A stretch of 64,000 nucleotides of DNA, taken from the NCBI GenBank assembly GCA_024234215.1, contig JACKOQ010000002.1, forward strand, positions 248,001 to 312,000. Direction: 5' to 3'. Under the pieces are notes generated by a model that was not told the origin of the DNA, did no database searches, and saw nothing but the letters and a program-made list of their open reading frames with translations. The position numbers and the translations under genes were made by a program. Below are positions 40,693 through 49,783 of this stretch, in pieces. This DNA comes from Pseudomonadales bacterium (GTDB taxonomy: Bacteria; Pseudomonadota; Gammaproteobacteria; Pseudomonadales; UBA5862). The first letter of the stretch is position 1; every line of letters starts with the position of its first letter.

Positions 40693-42033
40693 TCAACGCC
40701 CCAGACTCTGTGCCAACTGGTCGAGGGTTTCTGAATTCTCGATCAGCTCATCCAGCCGCAAGGCCACCTCGGCCTCATCGATCTGCAACGCCACGTAGAG
40801 TTGCGGGTCGATCAGATCGCACGGCAGGTCGCCCACGCCACGCTGGCGCAGCAGGCGACTGCACAGATAGAGCAACTGGCCAAGACAGGCATGGCGGGAC
40901 TCGCCCCAGCCACCATGCTGGCTCTGAATGGCGGAAACCACCTCATCGGGCAGCGACCACTGCCGAAACATCCAGCAACTGATCTGTTCGCGGGTCACGC
41001 CCAGCAGCTGCTGCTCCATCCAGTGCCGTGGAAGCCGCGGATTGAGCTCCTGATGACGACAGATCAGCGAAAAGTGCGGCGGAAACAGACAACCCAGCAG
41101 CAGGTGGCCATAGTTGTGCAGCAGGCCGCAGAGATAAGCCGCGCCATACGTGGGCCGCTGGTTCCTCGGCATCATCGTCGACAGCAGCGCCGTGCTCGCC
41201 GCGAGATAGATCGACTGCCGGGCGTAGGAGGTCAACCCCTGCGGTGCATCCTGCGGCTGCCCCAGACTGCGCTTCATCGCCAGACCGATGGCGAGGTTCA
41301 GCACCAGGTCGAAGCCGAGCACCCGGATGATCGCCTCGCGCACCGTGCGCACGCCGCCACGCTTGCCATAGAAGGGCGATGACGCCCACCCCACCACCTG
41401 CGCGGCCAGGCTGGCATCGCACTCGACGATGCGCGCCAGATCCTCACCGGTGGCGTCGGGATTGGCCTGCAACTGGATCAACCGGCGCGCCACCTCGGAG
41501 AGCGGCGGAATCGACAGCGTCTCGCTCAGCCGGGCACGGATGCGCTGTGCAGTGAAGCTCTCACCGCCATCCTCCTCGCGCTCGGCCTCGATGCGTGCCT
41601 GTTCCGCGTGCAGATAGGCCGCTTCCAGTTCATCGACCGGCAGCGAAACCTCGGCGATGCGAGCGCCATCGCACCATCCGCGCCAGCTCTCTTCGGAAAG
41701 AGGAATGCTCTGGCCATCGCCATCGATCTCGATGAAGCCGCGTGGCGCATCGATCAGGGCTGCATCGATGATGCAGGGCAGGCGGTCGTCCGCGCCCTGT
41801 GCCAGCCACTTCGCGCTCCAATGCGCCTGATCGCCGGGGCGAGCGGCACGCAGATCGGCACCGAGCAGCCGCGACAGCGGTTCGAGCTGCACCATGCGGT
41901 CGGCACCGGTCAGCAGCATCAACTTCTGCTTGCCACCCCGCTCCAGCAGCAGCGGACGCAGTCGCATCGCGGCCTCGATGGGTTGATCCGGCGTCATCAA
42001 TGGATCGGACGCAACGGCGGTGGCAAAAGACAT
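40693..42033 (-). CDS. HDOD domain protein with YbaK-like N-terminal domain
   Basis: The 446-residue protein has an N-terminal region (about 15-135) resembling YbaK/EbsC aminoacyl-tRNA deacylase domains (LMLLTGADRMVQLEPLSRLLGADLRAARPGD) and a C-terminal HDOD signalling domain (SIPPLSEVARRLIQLQANPDATGEDLARIVECDASLAAQVV, YGAAYLCGLLHNYGHLLL). HDOD proteins lack full HD phosphohydrolase residues and act in regulation. The ATG at 42033 has GGAG seven bases upstream; an ATG at 42066 is less likely. The domain pairing suggests a link to stress or translation quality, which is inference. Confidence 0.82.
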   Translation of the reverse strand: MSFATAVASDPLMTPDQPIEAAMRLRPLLLERGGKQKLMLLTGADRMVQLEPLSRLLGADLRAARPGDQAHWSAKWLAQGADDRLPCIIDAALIDAPRGFIEIDGDGQSIPLSEESWRGWCDGARIAEVSLPVDELEAAYLHAEQARIEAEREEDGGESFTAQRIRARLSETLSIPPLSEVARRLIQLQANPDATGEDLARIVECDASLAAQVVGWASSPFYGKRGGVRTVREAIIRVLGFDLVLNLAIGLAMKRSLGQPQDAPQGLTSYARQSIYLAASTALLSTMMPRNQRPTYGAAYLCGLLHNYGHLLLGCLFPPHFSLICRHQELNPRLPRHWMEQQLLGVTREQISCWMFRQWSLPDEVVSAIQSQHGGWGESRHACLGQLLYLCSRLLRQRGVGDLPCDLIDPQLYVALQIDEAEVALRLDELIENSETLDQLAQSLGR

Positions 42034-42139
42034 GGCACACTCCAGACAGTCATCACGGCCGTACATCGGCCACAGGCATGAATCGAAACTTCCCCTGAAG
42101 TGTAGACCAGAGATTGATCAACGCACCGTGCCGGGCGGC

Positions 42140-44227
42140 TCATACCGTGATGAATCCCTCCTTGTGCGCGAACCAGCGCGCGATCAGCGGATCGATCAGT
42201 TCGGGACGGTGTGCCGGCAACCGCTCGGCCCACTGTTTCACCTCCGGCAGCAGGTCGGCATCGCGGCCGAGGTCGGCCTGGCCGAACTGCATCAATCCGG
42301 TCTGGCGGGTGCCCAGCAGCTCGCCGGGGCCGCGCAGCCGCAGATCCTCTTCGGCGATGCGAAAGCCATCCTGCGATTCACGCATCACCGCCAACCGCGC
42401 CCGGCCATTCGGCGACAGCGGCGCGCGGTAGAGCAGCAGACAGTGGCTGTCGATCTGGCCACGGCCGACCCGGCCGCGCAGCTGATGCAGCTGCGACAGC
42501 CCCAGCCGTTCGGCATTCTCGATGATCATCAGGCTGGCGTTGGGCACATCCACCCCCACCTCGATGACGGTGGTGGCCACCAGCAGATCGATCTCGGCCG
42601 CCTTGAAGCGGGCCATCGTCTGCTGCTTCTCCGCCTCCTTCATCCGCCCATGCAGCAGGGCCACCCGCACCTGCGGCAGCGCGGCGGCCAGTTGCGCGGC
42701 GGTGTCGGCCGCCGCCTGCGCCTCGATCTGCTCGGAGGCATCGATCAGCGTGCAGACCCAGTAGACCTGCCGTCCCTGGGCGCAGTTGAGGCGAATCCGC
42801 TCGATCACTTGGTCGCGGCGCGCCGCATTGATGACCGAAGTGGTGATCGGCTGACGACCCGGCGGCAACTGATCGATCAGCGACAGGTCGAGGTCGGCAT
42901 AGGCACTCATCGCCAGCGTGCGCGGAATCGGGGTGGCGGTCATGATCAACTGATGCGGCCAGAGCTGCTCGCCGCCCTTGTTGCGCAGCGCCAGCCGCTG
43001 ATGTACCCCGAAGCGGTGCTGCTCGTCGATGATCACCAGCCCCAACCGCTGGAACTGCACCGATGTCTGAAACAGCGCATGGGTGCCGACCGCCAGCATC
43101 GCCCGACCAGAGGCGACGGCCTGCGCCTGGTCGGCCCGCACCTTGCCCTTCTGGCTGCCACTGAGCAGCGCCACCTCCCAACCCAGCGGTGCCAGCCAGC
43201 GGTCGAAGTTCTCGGCATGTTGCCGTGCCAGCAGCTCGGTCGGCGCCATCAGCGCCACTTGGTGGCCACTCTCCAGCGCCTGCAACGCCGCAAAGGCCGC
43301 CACCAGTGTCTTGCCGGAGCCGACGTCACCCTGCACCAGCCGCTGCATCGGCCGACGCTGTTGCAGATCGGCGCCGATCTCGGCAATCACCCGCTGCTGC
43401 GCCGCGGTGAGCCGAAACGGCAGCGCGGCCGCCAGCCGTTCGGCCGCCGCCCGGCTCTGCTCCACCGGCAAGGGTGGTGCACGGTGCCGCTGCGCCTGCT
43501 GCTTCAGCCGTCCCAATGTCAGCTGATGGGCGACCAGCTCCTCGCGGGCCAGATGGCGGCGCAGCCGGTCGAGCTGCTGCTGACGCAGCGCCGCATCCTG
43601 CGAGGGCGGCGGATGGTGCACGGCCCGCAGCAGTTCACTCCAGTCATCCCCCTGTTGTGCAGTGAGGCCAGCGAGGTAGTCAGGTGGCGCGCCCAGTTGC
43701 TGCATCCGCAGCAGCAGTTGATCGATCAGGTTGCGCAGCCGCGTCTGCGTCAAGCCGTCGGTGGCAGGGTAGATCGGCGTCAGATGGGGGGACAGCGGCG
43801 GCTGGCCCGGCGCGCTCAGGAGTTCGAGTTCGGGATGGACCAGCTCCAGCCCAGCCATGCCGCTGCGCACCTCGCCATGGCAGCGCAGCCAGAGACCGGC
43901 GCGCAGCCACTGCTGCTGCTTCGGCGAAAAGTGAAAGAAACGCAACGTCAGGGCGGCACGGCCATCGCTGATCCGGCACAGCAATGTCCGCCGGCGCCCG
44001 GGTGCGATCTCGCTGAACTGCACCTCACCCTCGACCAGCGCTTCATGACCGGGGCGAAGCTGGCCGATCGGTGTCAGGCGGGTGCGGTCCTGATAACGGT
44101 GCGGCAGGTGGAACAGCAGATCCTCGACCCGGTGCAGATCGAGACGCGCCAGCCGGGCCGCCAACTGCGGCCCCACGCCACTGAGCCGGGTGAGGGGTGC
44201 CTGCCAGAAATCGACGGCCTGGGTCAT
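42140..44227 (-). CDS. recG: ATP-dependent DNA helicase RecG
   Basis: RecG remodels stalled forks and Holliday junctions. The 695-residue protein starts with the wedge/OB domain (LTRLSGVGPQLAARLARLDLHRVEDLLFHLPHRYQDR), then helicase motifs: Walker A GDVGSGKTLVA, TELLARQHAENF, DEQHRFGVHQR, TATPIPRTLA, GRMKEAEKQ, LVATTVIEVGVDVPNAS, QLRGRVGRG. The ATG at 44227 fits family length; an upstream ATG at 44284 is not used. It overlaps the 5' flank of the divergent epimerase gene. Confidence 0.97.
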   Translation of the reverse strand: MTQAVDFWQAPLTRLSGVGPQLAARLARLDLHRVEDLLFHLPHRYQDRTRLTPIGQLRPGHEALVEGEVQFSEIAPGRRRTLLCRISDGRAALTLRFFHFSPKQQQWLRAGLWLRCHGEVRSGMAGLELVHPELELLSAPGQPPLSPHLTPIYPATDGLTQTRLRNLIDQLLLRMQQLGAPPDYLAGLTAQQGDDWSELLRAVHHPPPSQDAALRQQQLDRLRRHLAREELVAHQLTLGRLKQQAQRHRAPPLPVEQSRAAAERLAAALPFRLTAAQQRVIAEIGADLQQRRPMQRLVQGDVGSGKTLVAAFAALQALESGHQVALMAPTELLARQHAENFDRWLAPLGWEVALLSGSQKGKVRADQAQAVASGRAMLAVGTHALFQTSVQFQRLGLVIIDEQHRFGVHQRLALRNKGGEQLWPHQLIMTATPIPRTLAMSAYADLDLSLIDQLPPGRQPITTSVINAARRDQVIERIRLNCAQGRQVYWVCTLIDASEQIEAQAAADTAAQLAAALPQVRVALLHGRMKEAEKQQTMARFKAAEIDLLVATTVIEVGVDVPNASLMIIENAERLGLSQLHQLRGRVGRGQIDSHCLLLYRAPLSPNGRARLAVMRESQDGFRIAEEDLRLRGPGELLGTRQTGLMQFGQADLGRDADLLPEVKQWAERLPAHRPELIDPLIARWFAHKEGFITV

Positions 44228-44304
44228 CTCTGCATCACTGTCTCTGAACTGCCGATGGGCGCTATGGTATGGTGGCAGCCCCATTTATCGAAGCAGGTGT
44301 CGAG

Positions 44305-45144
44305 ATGAGCGAACCGTTGCGAGTGCTGGTGGCCGGCTGTGGTGATGTCGGCAGTCAGGCCGCGACGCTGCTCGCCGTCCGCGGTGCACAGGTGTGGGGA
44401 TTGCGCCGCCAGAGCAGCCTGCTGCCGACCGGGGTGCGTCCCTGCAGCGCGGATCTGGGCGATCCTGCCACGCTGCGCGCGCTGCCCGCCGTCGACTACC
44501 TGCTGTTCACCGCGGCCGCCGAGCATTCCAGCGAAGCCGGTTACCGCGCGCTCTATGTCGAGGGGCTGCGCAACCTGCTCGCCGCCCTGCCGGCCGCGCC
44601 CCGGCGCCTGCTGTTCACCTCGAGCACCGGCGTCTACGGCCAGTCACAGGGGGAGTGGGTCGATGAAGAGAGCCCGACCGAGCCGCAGCGCTTCTCGGGT
44701 CGCATCATGCTCGAAGCCGAACGGCTGGCGCTCGCCAGTGGCCTGCCGACCACGCTGGTGCGCCTCGGCGGCATCTACGGACCGGGACGCAACCATCTGA
44801 TCGAACGGGTCCGCAGCGGCCAGGGCAGCCCGCTCTCGCCGACCCTGTATGGCAACCGCATCCACAGTGCGGATGCGGCGCGCCTCCTCGACTTTCTGGT
44901 CGAACGTGACCGGCAGGGGCTGCCAGTGGCGCAGTGCTACCTCGGTGTCGACGATGAACCGGCACCGCTGCACGAGGTGGAGGCATTCATCGCCGGGCTG
45001 CTCGGCGTCACCCTGCAACGGCGCGGCGAAAGCCAGCGCCTGGGCGGCAGCAAACGCTGCAGCAACCAGCGGCTGCGGCGCAGCGGCTTCGAGTTGCGCT
45101 ACCCCAGCTACCGCGACGGCTACCGGGCACTGCTGTCACAGTGA
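44305..45144 (+). CDS. NAD-dependent epimerase/SDR-like protein
   Basis: The 279-residue protein has an atypical SDR N-terminus VLVAGCGDVGSQAATLLAVRG (GxGxxG) and RLLFTSSTGVYGQSQGEWVDEESPTEP, which resembles extended SDRs. The usual YxxxK reads RIMLEAERLAL, without the Tyr, so it may be a non-standard reductase or an NAD-binding regulator. AGGTGTCGAG precedes the ATG. Divergent from recG. Confidence 0.75.
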   Translation: MSEPLRVLVAGCGDVGSQAATLLAVRGAQVWGLRRQSSLLPTGVRPCSADLGDPATLRALPAVDYLLFTAAAEHSSEAGYRALYVEGLRNLLAALPAAPRRLLFTSSTGVYGQSQGEWVDEESPTEPQRFSGRIMLEAERLALASGLPTTLVRLGGIYGPGRNHLIERVRSGQGSPLSPTLYGNRIHSADAARLLDFLVERDRQGLPVAQCYLGVDDEPAPLHEVEAFIAGLLGVTLQRRGESQRLGGSKRCSNQRLRRSGFELRYPSYRDGYRALLSQ

Positions 45145-45155
45145 CGGCCTGAGTC

Positions 45156-46979
45156 TCATTCGCTGGAGGCCGACCGCGAATCGCGCCGCCGGTCGCTCTC
45201 TTTCAGTTGCTTCTTGCGCAGACGGATGCTGCCGGGCGTCACCTCGACCAGCTCATCCTCGGCGATGAACTCCAGCGCCCGCTCCAGCGTCATCCGGATC
45301 GGTGGCGTCAGCACGATGTTCTCGTCCGAGCCGGCGGCGCGGATGTTGGTGAGCTGCTTGCCCTTCAGCGGGTTGACCACCAGGTCGTTGTCGCGCGAAT
45401 GGATGCCGATGACCATCCCCTCATACACCTCCTCACCCGGACCGATGAAGAGGCGGCCGCGGTTCTGCAGGTTGAACAGCGCAAAACCGAGCGCCTTGCC
45501 CTGGCCATTGGCGATCAGCACGCCGTTGTTGCGCCCACCCACGTCACCCGGATGGGCCTTGCCGTAGGCGAGAAAGTTGTGGCTCATGATGCCGCTGCCG
45601 GAGGTCATGGTCATGAAGTCGGAGCGAAAACCGATCAGCGCCCGCGCCGGGATGCGATAGCGCAGCCGCACCCGCCCCTTGCCATCGGGCACCATCTCCT
45701 GCAACTCGCCACGCCGCGCCCCCAGCGTCTCCATGATCGCCCCCTGATGGGTCTCCTCGATGTCGACCACCAGCTCCTCGAAAGGCTCGAACCGCTCGCC
45801 ATTTTCGACCTTGATGATCACCTCGGGCTTGGAGACGCCCAGCTCGTAGCCCTCGCGGCGCATGGTCTCGATCAGGATGCCCAGATGCAGTTCGCCGCGG
45901 CCGGAGACGCGAAAGCGGTCGGCGCTGTCGGTCGCCTCGACCCGCAACGCGACATTGTGCTTGAGCTCCTCCTCCAGCCGCTCCTTGATCTTGCGCGAGG
46001 TGACATACTTGCCTTCGCGCCCGGCGAAGGGCGAAGTGTTGACCTGAAAGGTCATCGACACCGTCGGCTCCTCGACACTGAGTGCCGGCAGCGCCTCGGG
46101 CAGCGCCGGGTCGCAGAGCGTGTCGGAGATGTTCAGCTCATCGAAACCGGTGACGCAGACGATGTCACCGGCCTCGGCCTCTTCGACCTCGACCCGGCCC
46201 AGCCCCATGTAGCCCATGATGGTCGCCAGCTTGCCGGCACGGCGGCTGCCATCGGCGGCCACCACCGTCACCGGCTGGCCGCGCCGCGCCCTGCCGCGGT
46301 TGATGCGGCCGATGCCGATGATGCCGAGATAGCTGGAGTAGTCGAGGGTCGAGATGCGCATCTGCAACGGGCCGTCGAGGTCGACCTGCGGCGCCGGCAC
46401 CCGCGCCATGATGGTCTCGAACAGCGGCGCCATGTCCTCGGCCAGCGCATCGGGCTCCAGCCCGGCGATGCCATTGAGCGCCGAGCAGTAGACCACCGGA
46501 AAGTCGAGCTGATCTTCGGTGGCACCCAGATTGATGAAGAGGTCGAACACCTGATCGACCGCCCAGTGCGGCCGCGCGCCGGGACGGTCCACCTTGTTGA
46601 CCACCACGATCGGATTGAGCTTCTGGGAAAAGGCCTTCTGCGTCACGAAGCGGGTCTGCGGCATCGGACCATCGACCGCGTCGACCAGCAGCAGCACCGA
46701 GTCGACCATCGACAGCACCCGCTCCACCTCGCCGCCAAAGTCGGCGTGGCCCGGCGTGTCGACGATGTTGATGCGGTTGCCCTGCCAGGCGATGGCGGTG
46801 TTCTTGGCCAGAATGGTGATGCCGCGCTCCTTCTCCAGCTCATTGGAGTCGAGCGCACGCTCGATCTGCTCCTCACCCCGCTTCAGCGTGCCCGACTGCT
46901 GCAACAGCCGATCGACCAGCGTGGTCTTGCCATGGTCGACGTGGGCGATGATGGCGATGTTGCGAATCTGCTGGGTCAC
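45156..46979 (-). CDS. typA: Translational GTPase TypA/BipA
   Basis: TypA is a ribosome-binding GTPase that helps 50S assembly and stress or cold adaptation. The 607-residue protein has G1 AHVDHGKTTL, G2 ERGITILAK, G3 DTPGHADFGGEV, G4 NKVDRPGA, then EF-G-like domains and the C-terminal signature GPGEEVYEGMVIGIHSRDNDL. It is monocistronic, convergent with the epimerase gene. Confidence 0.98.
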   Translation of the reverse strand: MTQQIRNIAIIAHVDHGKTTLVDRLLQQSGTLKRGEEQIERALDSNELEKERGITILAKNTAIAWQGNRINIVDTPGHADFGGEVERVLSMVDSVLLLVDAVDGPMPQTRFVTQKAFSQKLNPIVVVNKVDRPGARPHWAVDQVFDLFINLGATEDQLDFPVVYCSALNGIAGLEPDALAEDMAPLFETIMARVPAPQVDLDGPLQMRISTLDYSSYLGIIGIGRINRGRARRGQPVTVVAADGSRRAGKLATIMGYMGLGRVEVEEAEAGDIVCVTGFDELNISDTLCDPALPEALPALSVEEPTVSMTFQVNTSPFAGREGKYVTSRKIKERLEEELKHNVALRVEATDSADRFRVSGRGELHLGILIETMRREGYELGVSKPEVIIKVENGERFEPFEELVVDIEETHQGAIMETLGARRGELQEMVPDGKGRVRLRYRIPARALIGFRSDFMTMTSGSGIMSHNFLAYGKAHPGDVGGRNNGVLIANGQGKALGFALFNLQNRGRLFIGPGEEVYEGMVIGIHSRDNDLVVNPLKGKQLTNIRAAGSDENIVLTPPIRMTLERALEFIAEDELVEVTPGSIRLRKKQLKESDRRRDSRSASSE

Positions 46980-47021
46980 GGCAAGGCACCTGAAAATGGG
47001 CGGGCGGTGAAAGGGGGCGGC

Positions 47022-47027
47022 ATTATA
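47022..47027 (-). promoter_or_regulatory. Candidate -10 of typA
   Basis: A perfect TATAAT on the minus strand, 43 bases upstream of the typA ATG. The -35 is weak (ACGCCA at 17 bases). Confidence 0.42.
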
Positions 47028-47176
47028 GCCGAAGCCGCTGCCACTGGCGTGTCGCGGTCACGTCCGGCCCCGCTCACGGCGTCGCTATTGATTTCGCCGA
47101 CCGGCAGCGGGGAGAATGCGCCATCACGCTGGAGACAGCCAGACGATAACAACAGGGACTCAAGGAGCAACTCACG

Positions 47177-48001
47177 ATGATCAAAAGCGTATTCAGTGCC
47201 AACCTCTTTGCCGGCAAGGTGGCGGTGGTCACCGGTGGTGGCTCCGGCATCGGCCTGCGCACCGCGCGCGAACTGGCGCAACTGGGCGCCACCGTGGTGA
47301 TCGGCGGACGCAACGAAGAGAAGCTCAAAAGCAGCGTCGAGACGATTCGAGCCGAAGGCGGCACGGTGCACGCATTCCCGCTCAACATCCGCGAGCCGGA
47401 ACAGGTCAAGAGCTTCTTCGAGCAGGTCGTCGCCACCTGCGGCACCCTCGATTTTCTGGTCAACAACGCCGGCGGGCAGTTTCCGTCACCGGCCGAGAAG
47501 ATCTCGCCCAAGGGGTGGCGCGCCGTCGTCGACACCAATCTCAATGGCACCTTCTTCGTCACCCAGGAGGCCTTCAACCAGGCCTTCAAGGAGAAGGGCG
47601 GCGCCATCGTCAACATCATCGCCAACATGTGGAACGGTTTTCCCAACATGTGCCACACCGGCGCGGCACGTGCCGGCGTCGACAACCTCACCAAGACTCT
47701 GGCCGTCGAATGGGGCCGCTACGGCGTGCGCATCAACTCGGTGGCGCCGGGTGCGATCTACTCCAGCGGCATCAAGACCTACGACCCGGAGTTCCAGAAG
47801 TTCTTCCTGCAGGCGGGCAAGCACAACCAGACCTACCGCCTCGGCAGCGAGGCCGAGGTGGCCGCCGCCATCTGCTTCCTGCTCTCGCCGGCCGCCAACT
47901 TCATCAGCGGTGAAACCCTGAAGGTCGATGGCGCCGAGTCACTGCCGCACCACAGCTTCGCCCCGGTCGACCACGGCCTGCTGCCACCCTGGGACGAGTG
48001 A
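47177..48001 (+). CDS. PECR-like enoyl-CoA/2,4-dienoyl-CoA reductase (SDR)
   Basis: The 274-residue SDR has the cofactor motif GGGSGIG, NNAGGQFPSPAEKIS and FLLSPAANFISGETLKVDG. The usual catalytic Tyr and Lys are replaced: HTGAARAGVDNLTK has Thr161 and Arg165 in their places, and the Ser is Ala149. This is how peroxisomal trans-2-enoyl-CoA reductase and related proteins look, so the lack is normal for the family. It probably reduces an unsaturated acyl-CoA. AAGGAGCAACTCACG precedes the ATG. Confidence 0.85.
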   Translation: MIKSVFSANLFAGKVAVVTGGGSGIGLRTARELAQLGATVVIGGRNEEKLKSSVETIRAEGGTVHAFPLNIREPEQVKSFFEQVVATCGTLDFLVNNAGGQFPSPAEKISPKGWRAVVDTNLNGTFFVTQEAFNQAFKEKGGAIVNIIANMWNGFPNMCHTGAARAGVDNLTKTLAVEWGRYGVRINSVAPGAIYSSGIKTYDPEFQKFFLQAGKHNQTYRLGSEAEVAAAICFLLSPAANFISGETLKVDGAESLPHHSFAPVDHGLLPPWDE

Positions 48002-48004
48002 GAC

Positions 48005-48021
48005 CCGGCCGGCACGGCCGG
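48005..48021 (+). terminator. Hairpin between convergent genes
   Basis: CCGGCCG (48005-48011) pairs with CGGCCGG (48015-48021) across a three-base loop in the 33-base gap between the SDR gene and the DUF442 gene. There is no T-run on either strand. Confidence 0.35.
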
Positions 48022-48034
48022 ATCCGCTGCGCGC

Positions 48035-48463
48035 TCACTGATCGCCGAAGTGGCGAATCAGCGGCTCCTGGGCGGTGAGGTCATAGCCATTGCGAGCCGC
48101 CTCGGCCAGCAGCTCGGCCAGCGGCCGCCCGGCACGCACCGCCATGATGGCATGCAGGATCGCGCAGCGGGTGCCGGTGCGGCAGAAGGCGAAGACCGGT
48201 GCCTGATCGGCCACCAGTGCCTCCATCTGCTCGATCTGCGCCTCATGCAGGCCCGGCAGCGTGATCGGCAGGTGGTGGTACTCCAGCCCCAGCGCCTTCG
48301 CCTTCGCTTCCAGTTCGGCGCTGCGTGGCTGTCCCGGCTCCTCGCCATCGGGCCGGTTGTTGATCACCCGGCGGTAGCCGAGCGCCGCCACCTCTTCGAG
48401 CGCCTCGGGACGAATCTGCGGATGGACCGCAAAGCGGTCGGTGAAGCGGATCGGCTTGACCAT
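48035..48463 (-). CDS. DUF442/TIGR01244-family phosphatase-like protein
   Basis: The 142-residue protein fits TIGR01244 (protein tyrosine phosphatase-like, sometimes fused to a sulfur-dioxygenase). It has INNRPDGEEPGQPRSAELEAKA, YHHLPIT and the phosphate-binding loop CRTGTRC (CxxxxR). The ATG at 48463 has AAGGAG seven bases upstream. The role is unknown; relatives act in sulfide or sulfur handling. Confidence 0.85.
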   Translation of the reverse strand: MVKPIRFTDRFAVHPQIRPEALEEVAALGYRRVINNRPDGEEPGQPRSAELEAKAKALGLEYHHLPITLPGLHEAQIEQMEALVADQAPVFAFCRTGTRCAILHAIMAVRAGRPLAELLAEAARNGYDLTAQEPLIRHFGDQ

Positions 48464-48639
48464 GAAAGACTCCTTGACCAGTTTCGCGCCATGATAGCCC
48501 AGATCGGCCACGCCGCCGCACGAGGGCGCGGGCCGAACATCCGGTTCGTCGCTGCGAATCGATGCGCTTGCCGGTCAGCGCCACCGCCCGCCTTTTGCCT
48601 TGAACTTGCCAGCCCCTGTTCTCCAAATGGAAAACTGCC

Positions 48640-48906
48640 ATGAAAGTGGTCTCTTTTTATGAAATGGCGCCCGATGCCTTGCCGAAAATCAGGGCGCACT
48701 ACCCGGCGCATCGTGCCAGGCTCGATGCGTTCCATGCGCGCGGCATCGTGCTGGCGGCCGGGCCCTTCGGTGACCCGACGGAGGGGGCCATGGGCATCTT
48801 CGCCAGCCGCGAGGGGGCCGAGGAGTTCATTCAGGGCGACCCATTCGTGACCGAAGGTCTGGTCAGTCGCTGGCGTCTGCTCGCGTGGAACGCGCTCTTT
48901 ATCTGA
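48640..48906 (+). CDS. YciI family protein
   Basis: The 88-residue ferredoxin-like alpha/beta protein has the YciI signature: HYPAHRARLDAFHARGIVLAAGPF and EGAEEFIQGDPFVTEGLVSRWRLLAWN. YciI-like proteins have no settled role and may carry an active-site His/Asp pair. The gap 48464-48639 before it holds no convincing gene. Confidence 0.85.
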   Translation: MKVVSFYEMAPDALPKIRAHYPAHRARLDAFHARGIVLAAGPFGDPTEGAMGIFASREGAEEFIQGDPFVTEGLVSRWRLLAWNALFI

Positions 48907-48924
48907 ATGTGTCGAGGCAGCCGT

Positions 48925-49542
48925 TCAGCGCGACAATTTCCTGTCGCTGGCGGCCAGAAAACGCTCCTTCAGCTCGTCATACTCCCGGGCCGTGGGGAAC
49001 TGCGGGAATTCGGCCACCACATTGGCCGGCGCACGAAACAGGATGCCGGCATCCGAGGCGGCCAGCATCGTGGTGTCGTTGTAGGAGTCACCGGCGCTGA
49101 TCACCCGGAAGTTGAGGCTCTTGAAGGCCTCGACGGCGTGACGCTTGGGATCTTTCTGCCGCAGCAGGTAGTCGACCACCCGCCCCTGCTCATCGACCTG
49201 CAGGCGGTGACAGAGCAGCGCCGGCCAGCCGAGCTGGCGCATCAGCGGCTGGGCGAACTCATAGAAGGTGTCGGAGAGAATCACCACCTGGAACCGCTCG
49301 CGCAGCCAGTCGACGAACTCCAGCGCGCCCGGCAGCGGCCCCATGCGGTCGATCACCCGCTGGATGTCGGGCAGGCCGAAGCCATGCTGATCGAGCAGCG
49401 CCAGCCGCTGGCGCATCAACCGGTCGTAGTCGGGGATGTCGCGGGTGGTGGCGCGCAGCTCGGCGATGCCGGTTTCGTCGGCAAAGTTGATCCAGATCTC
49501 CGGAACCAGCACCCCTTCCAGATCAAGACAGGCGATCTCCAC
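48925..49542 (-). CDS. thrH: ThrH, phosphoserine phosphatase/homoserine phosphotransferase
   Basis: The 205-residue HAD protein closely matches ThrH: MEIACLDLEGVLVPEIWI, ELRATTRDIPDYDRLMRQRL, VILSDTFYEFAQPLMRQLGW, QKDPKRHAVEAFKSL and AGDSYNDTTML. Like ThrH it has DLEGV in place of the usual HAD DxD. It dephosphorylates phosphoserine and can pass the phosphate to homoserine. The start is GTG with GGGGT upstream. Next to cysH, as in Pseudomonas. Confidence 0.95.
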   Translation of the reverse strand: MEIACLDLEGVLVPEIWINFADETGIAELRATTRDIPDYDRLMRQRLALLDQHGFGLPDIQRVIDRMGPLPGALEFVDWLRERFQVVILSDTFYEFAQPLMRQLGWPALLCHRLQVDEQGRVVDYLLRQKDPKRHAVEAFKSLNFRVISAGDSYNDTTMLAASDAGILFRAPANVVAEFPQFPTAREYDELKERFLAASDRKLSR

Positions 49543-49651
49543 GGCTTACCCCTTGTTTGCATGGTGAAACAGCGCCGGACCGGCTCCGGCTTGGTGGCGT
49601 CAGTATATCAACCCGCCCCGATCGGGTCGCTGCTCGATGGCGCCCCCACCG

Positions 49652-49674
49652 TTCATGGCCTGACTGGCCATGAA
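49652..49674 (+). repeat. 9-bp perfect inverted repeat upstream of cysH
   Basis: TTCATGGCC (49652-49660) and GGCCATGAA (49666-49674) flank TGACT in the 241-bp divergent thrH-cysH region. It could be an operator or an mRNA hairpin; I see no clear CysB site or sigma-70 promoter here. Confidence 0.55.
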
Positions 49675-49783
49675 TCCAGCTTCTATCGATAAAACGATTT
49701 GATCTTTATGCCGCTGTCACACCGTTGTTACACTGCGTGCCCGCTCCAGCACACCACTTCAGATCAAGCCACGGGTCATTGCC

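Noticed and set aside
42020..44308. A 762-codon rightward open frame over recG
   Set aside because: Antisense to RecG; no domain, and composition is that of a shadow frame.
45207..47180. A 657-codon rightward open frame over typA
   Set aside because: Antisense to TypA, which is complete and conserved.
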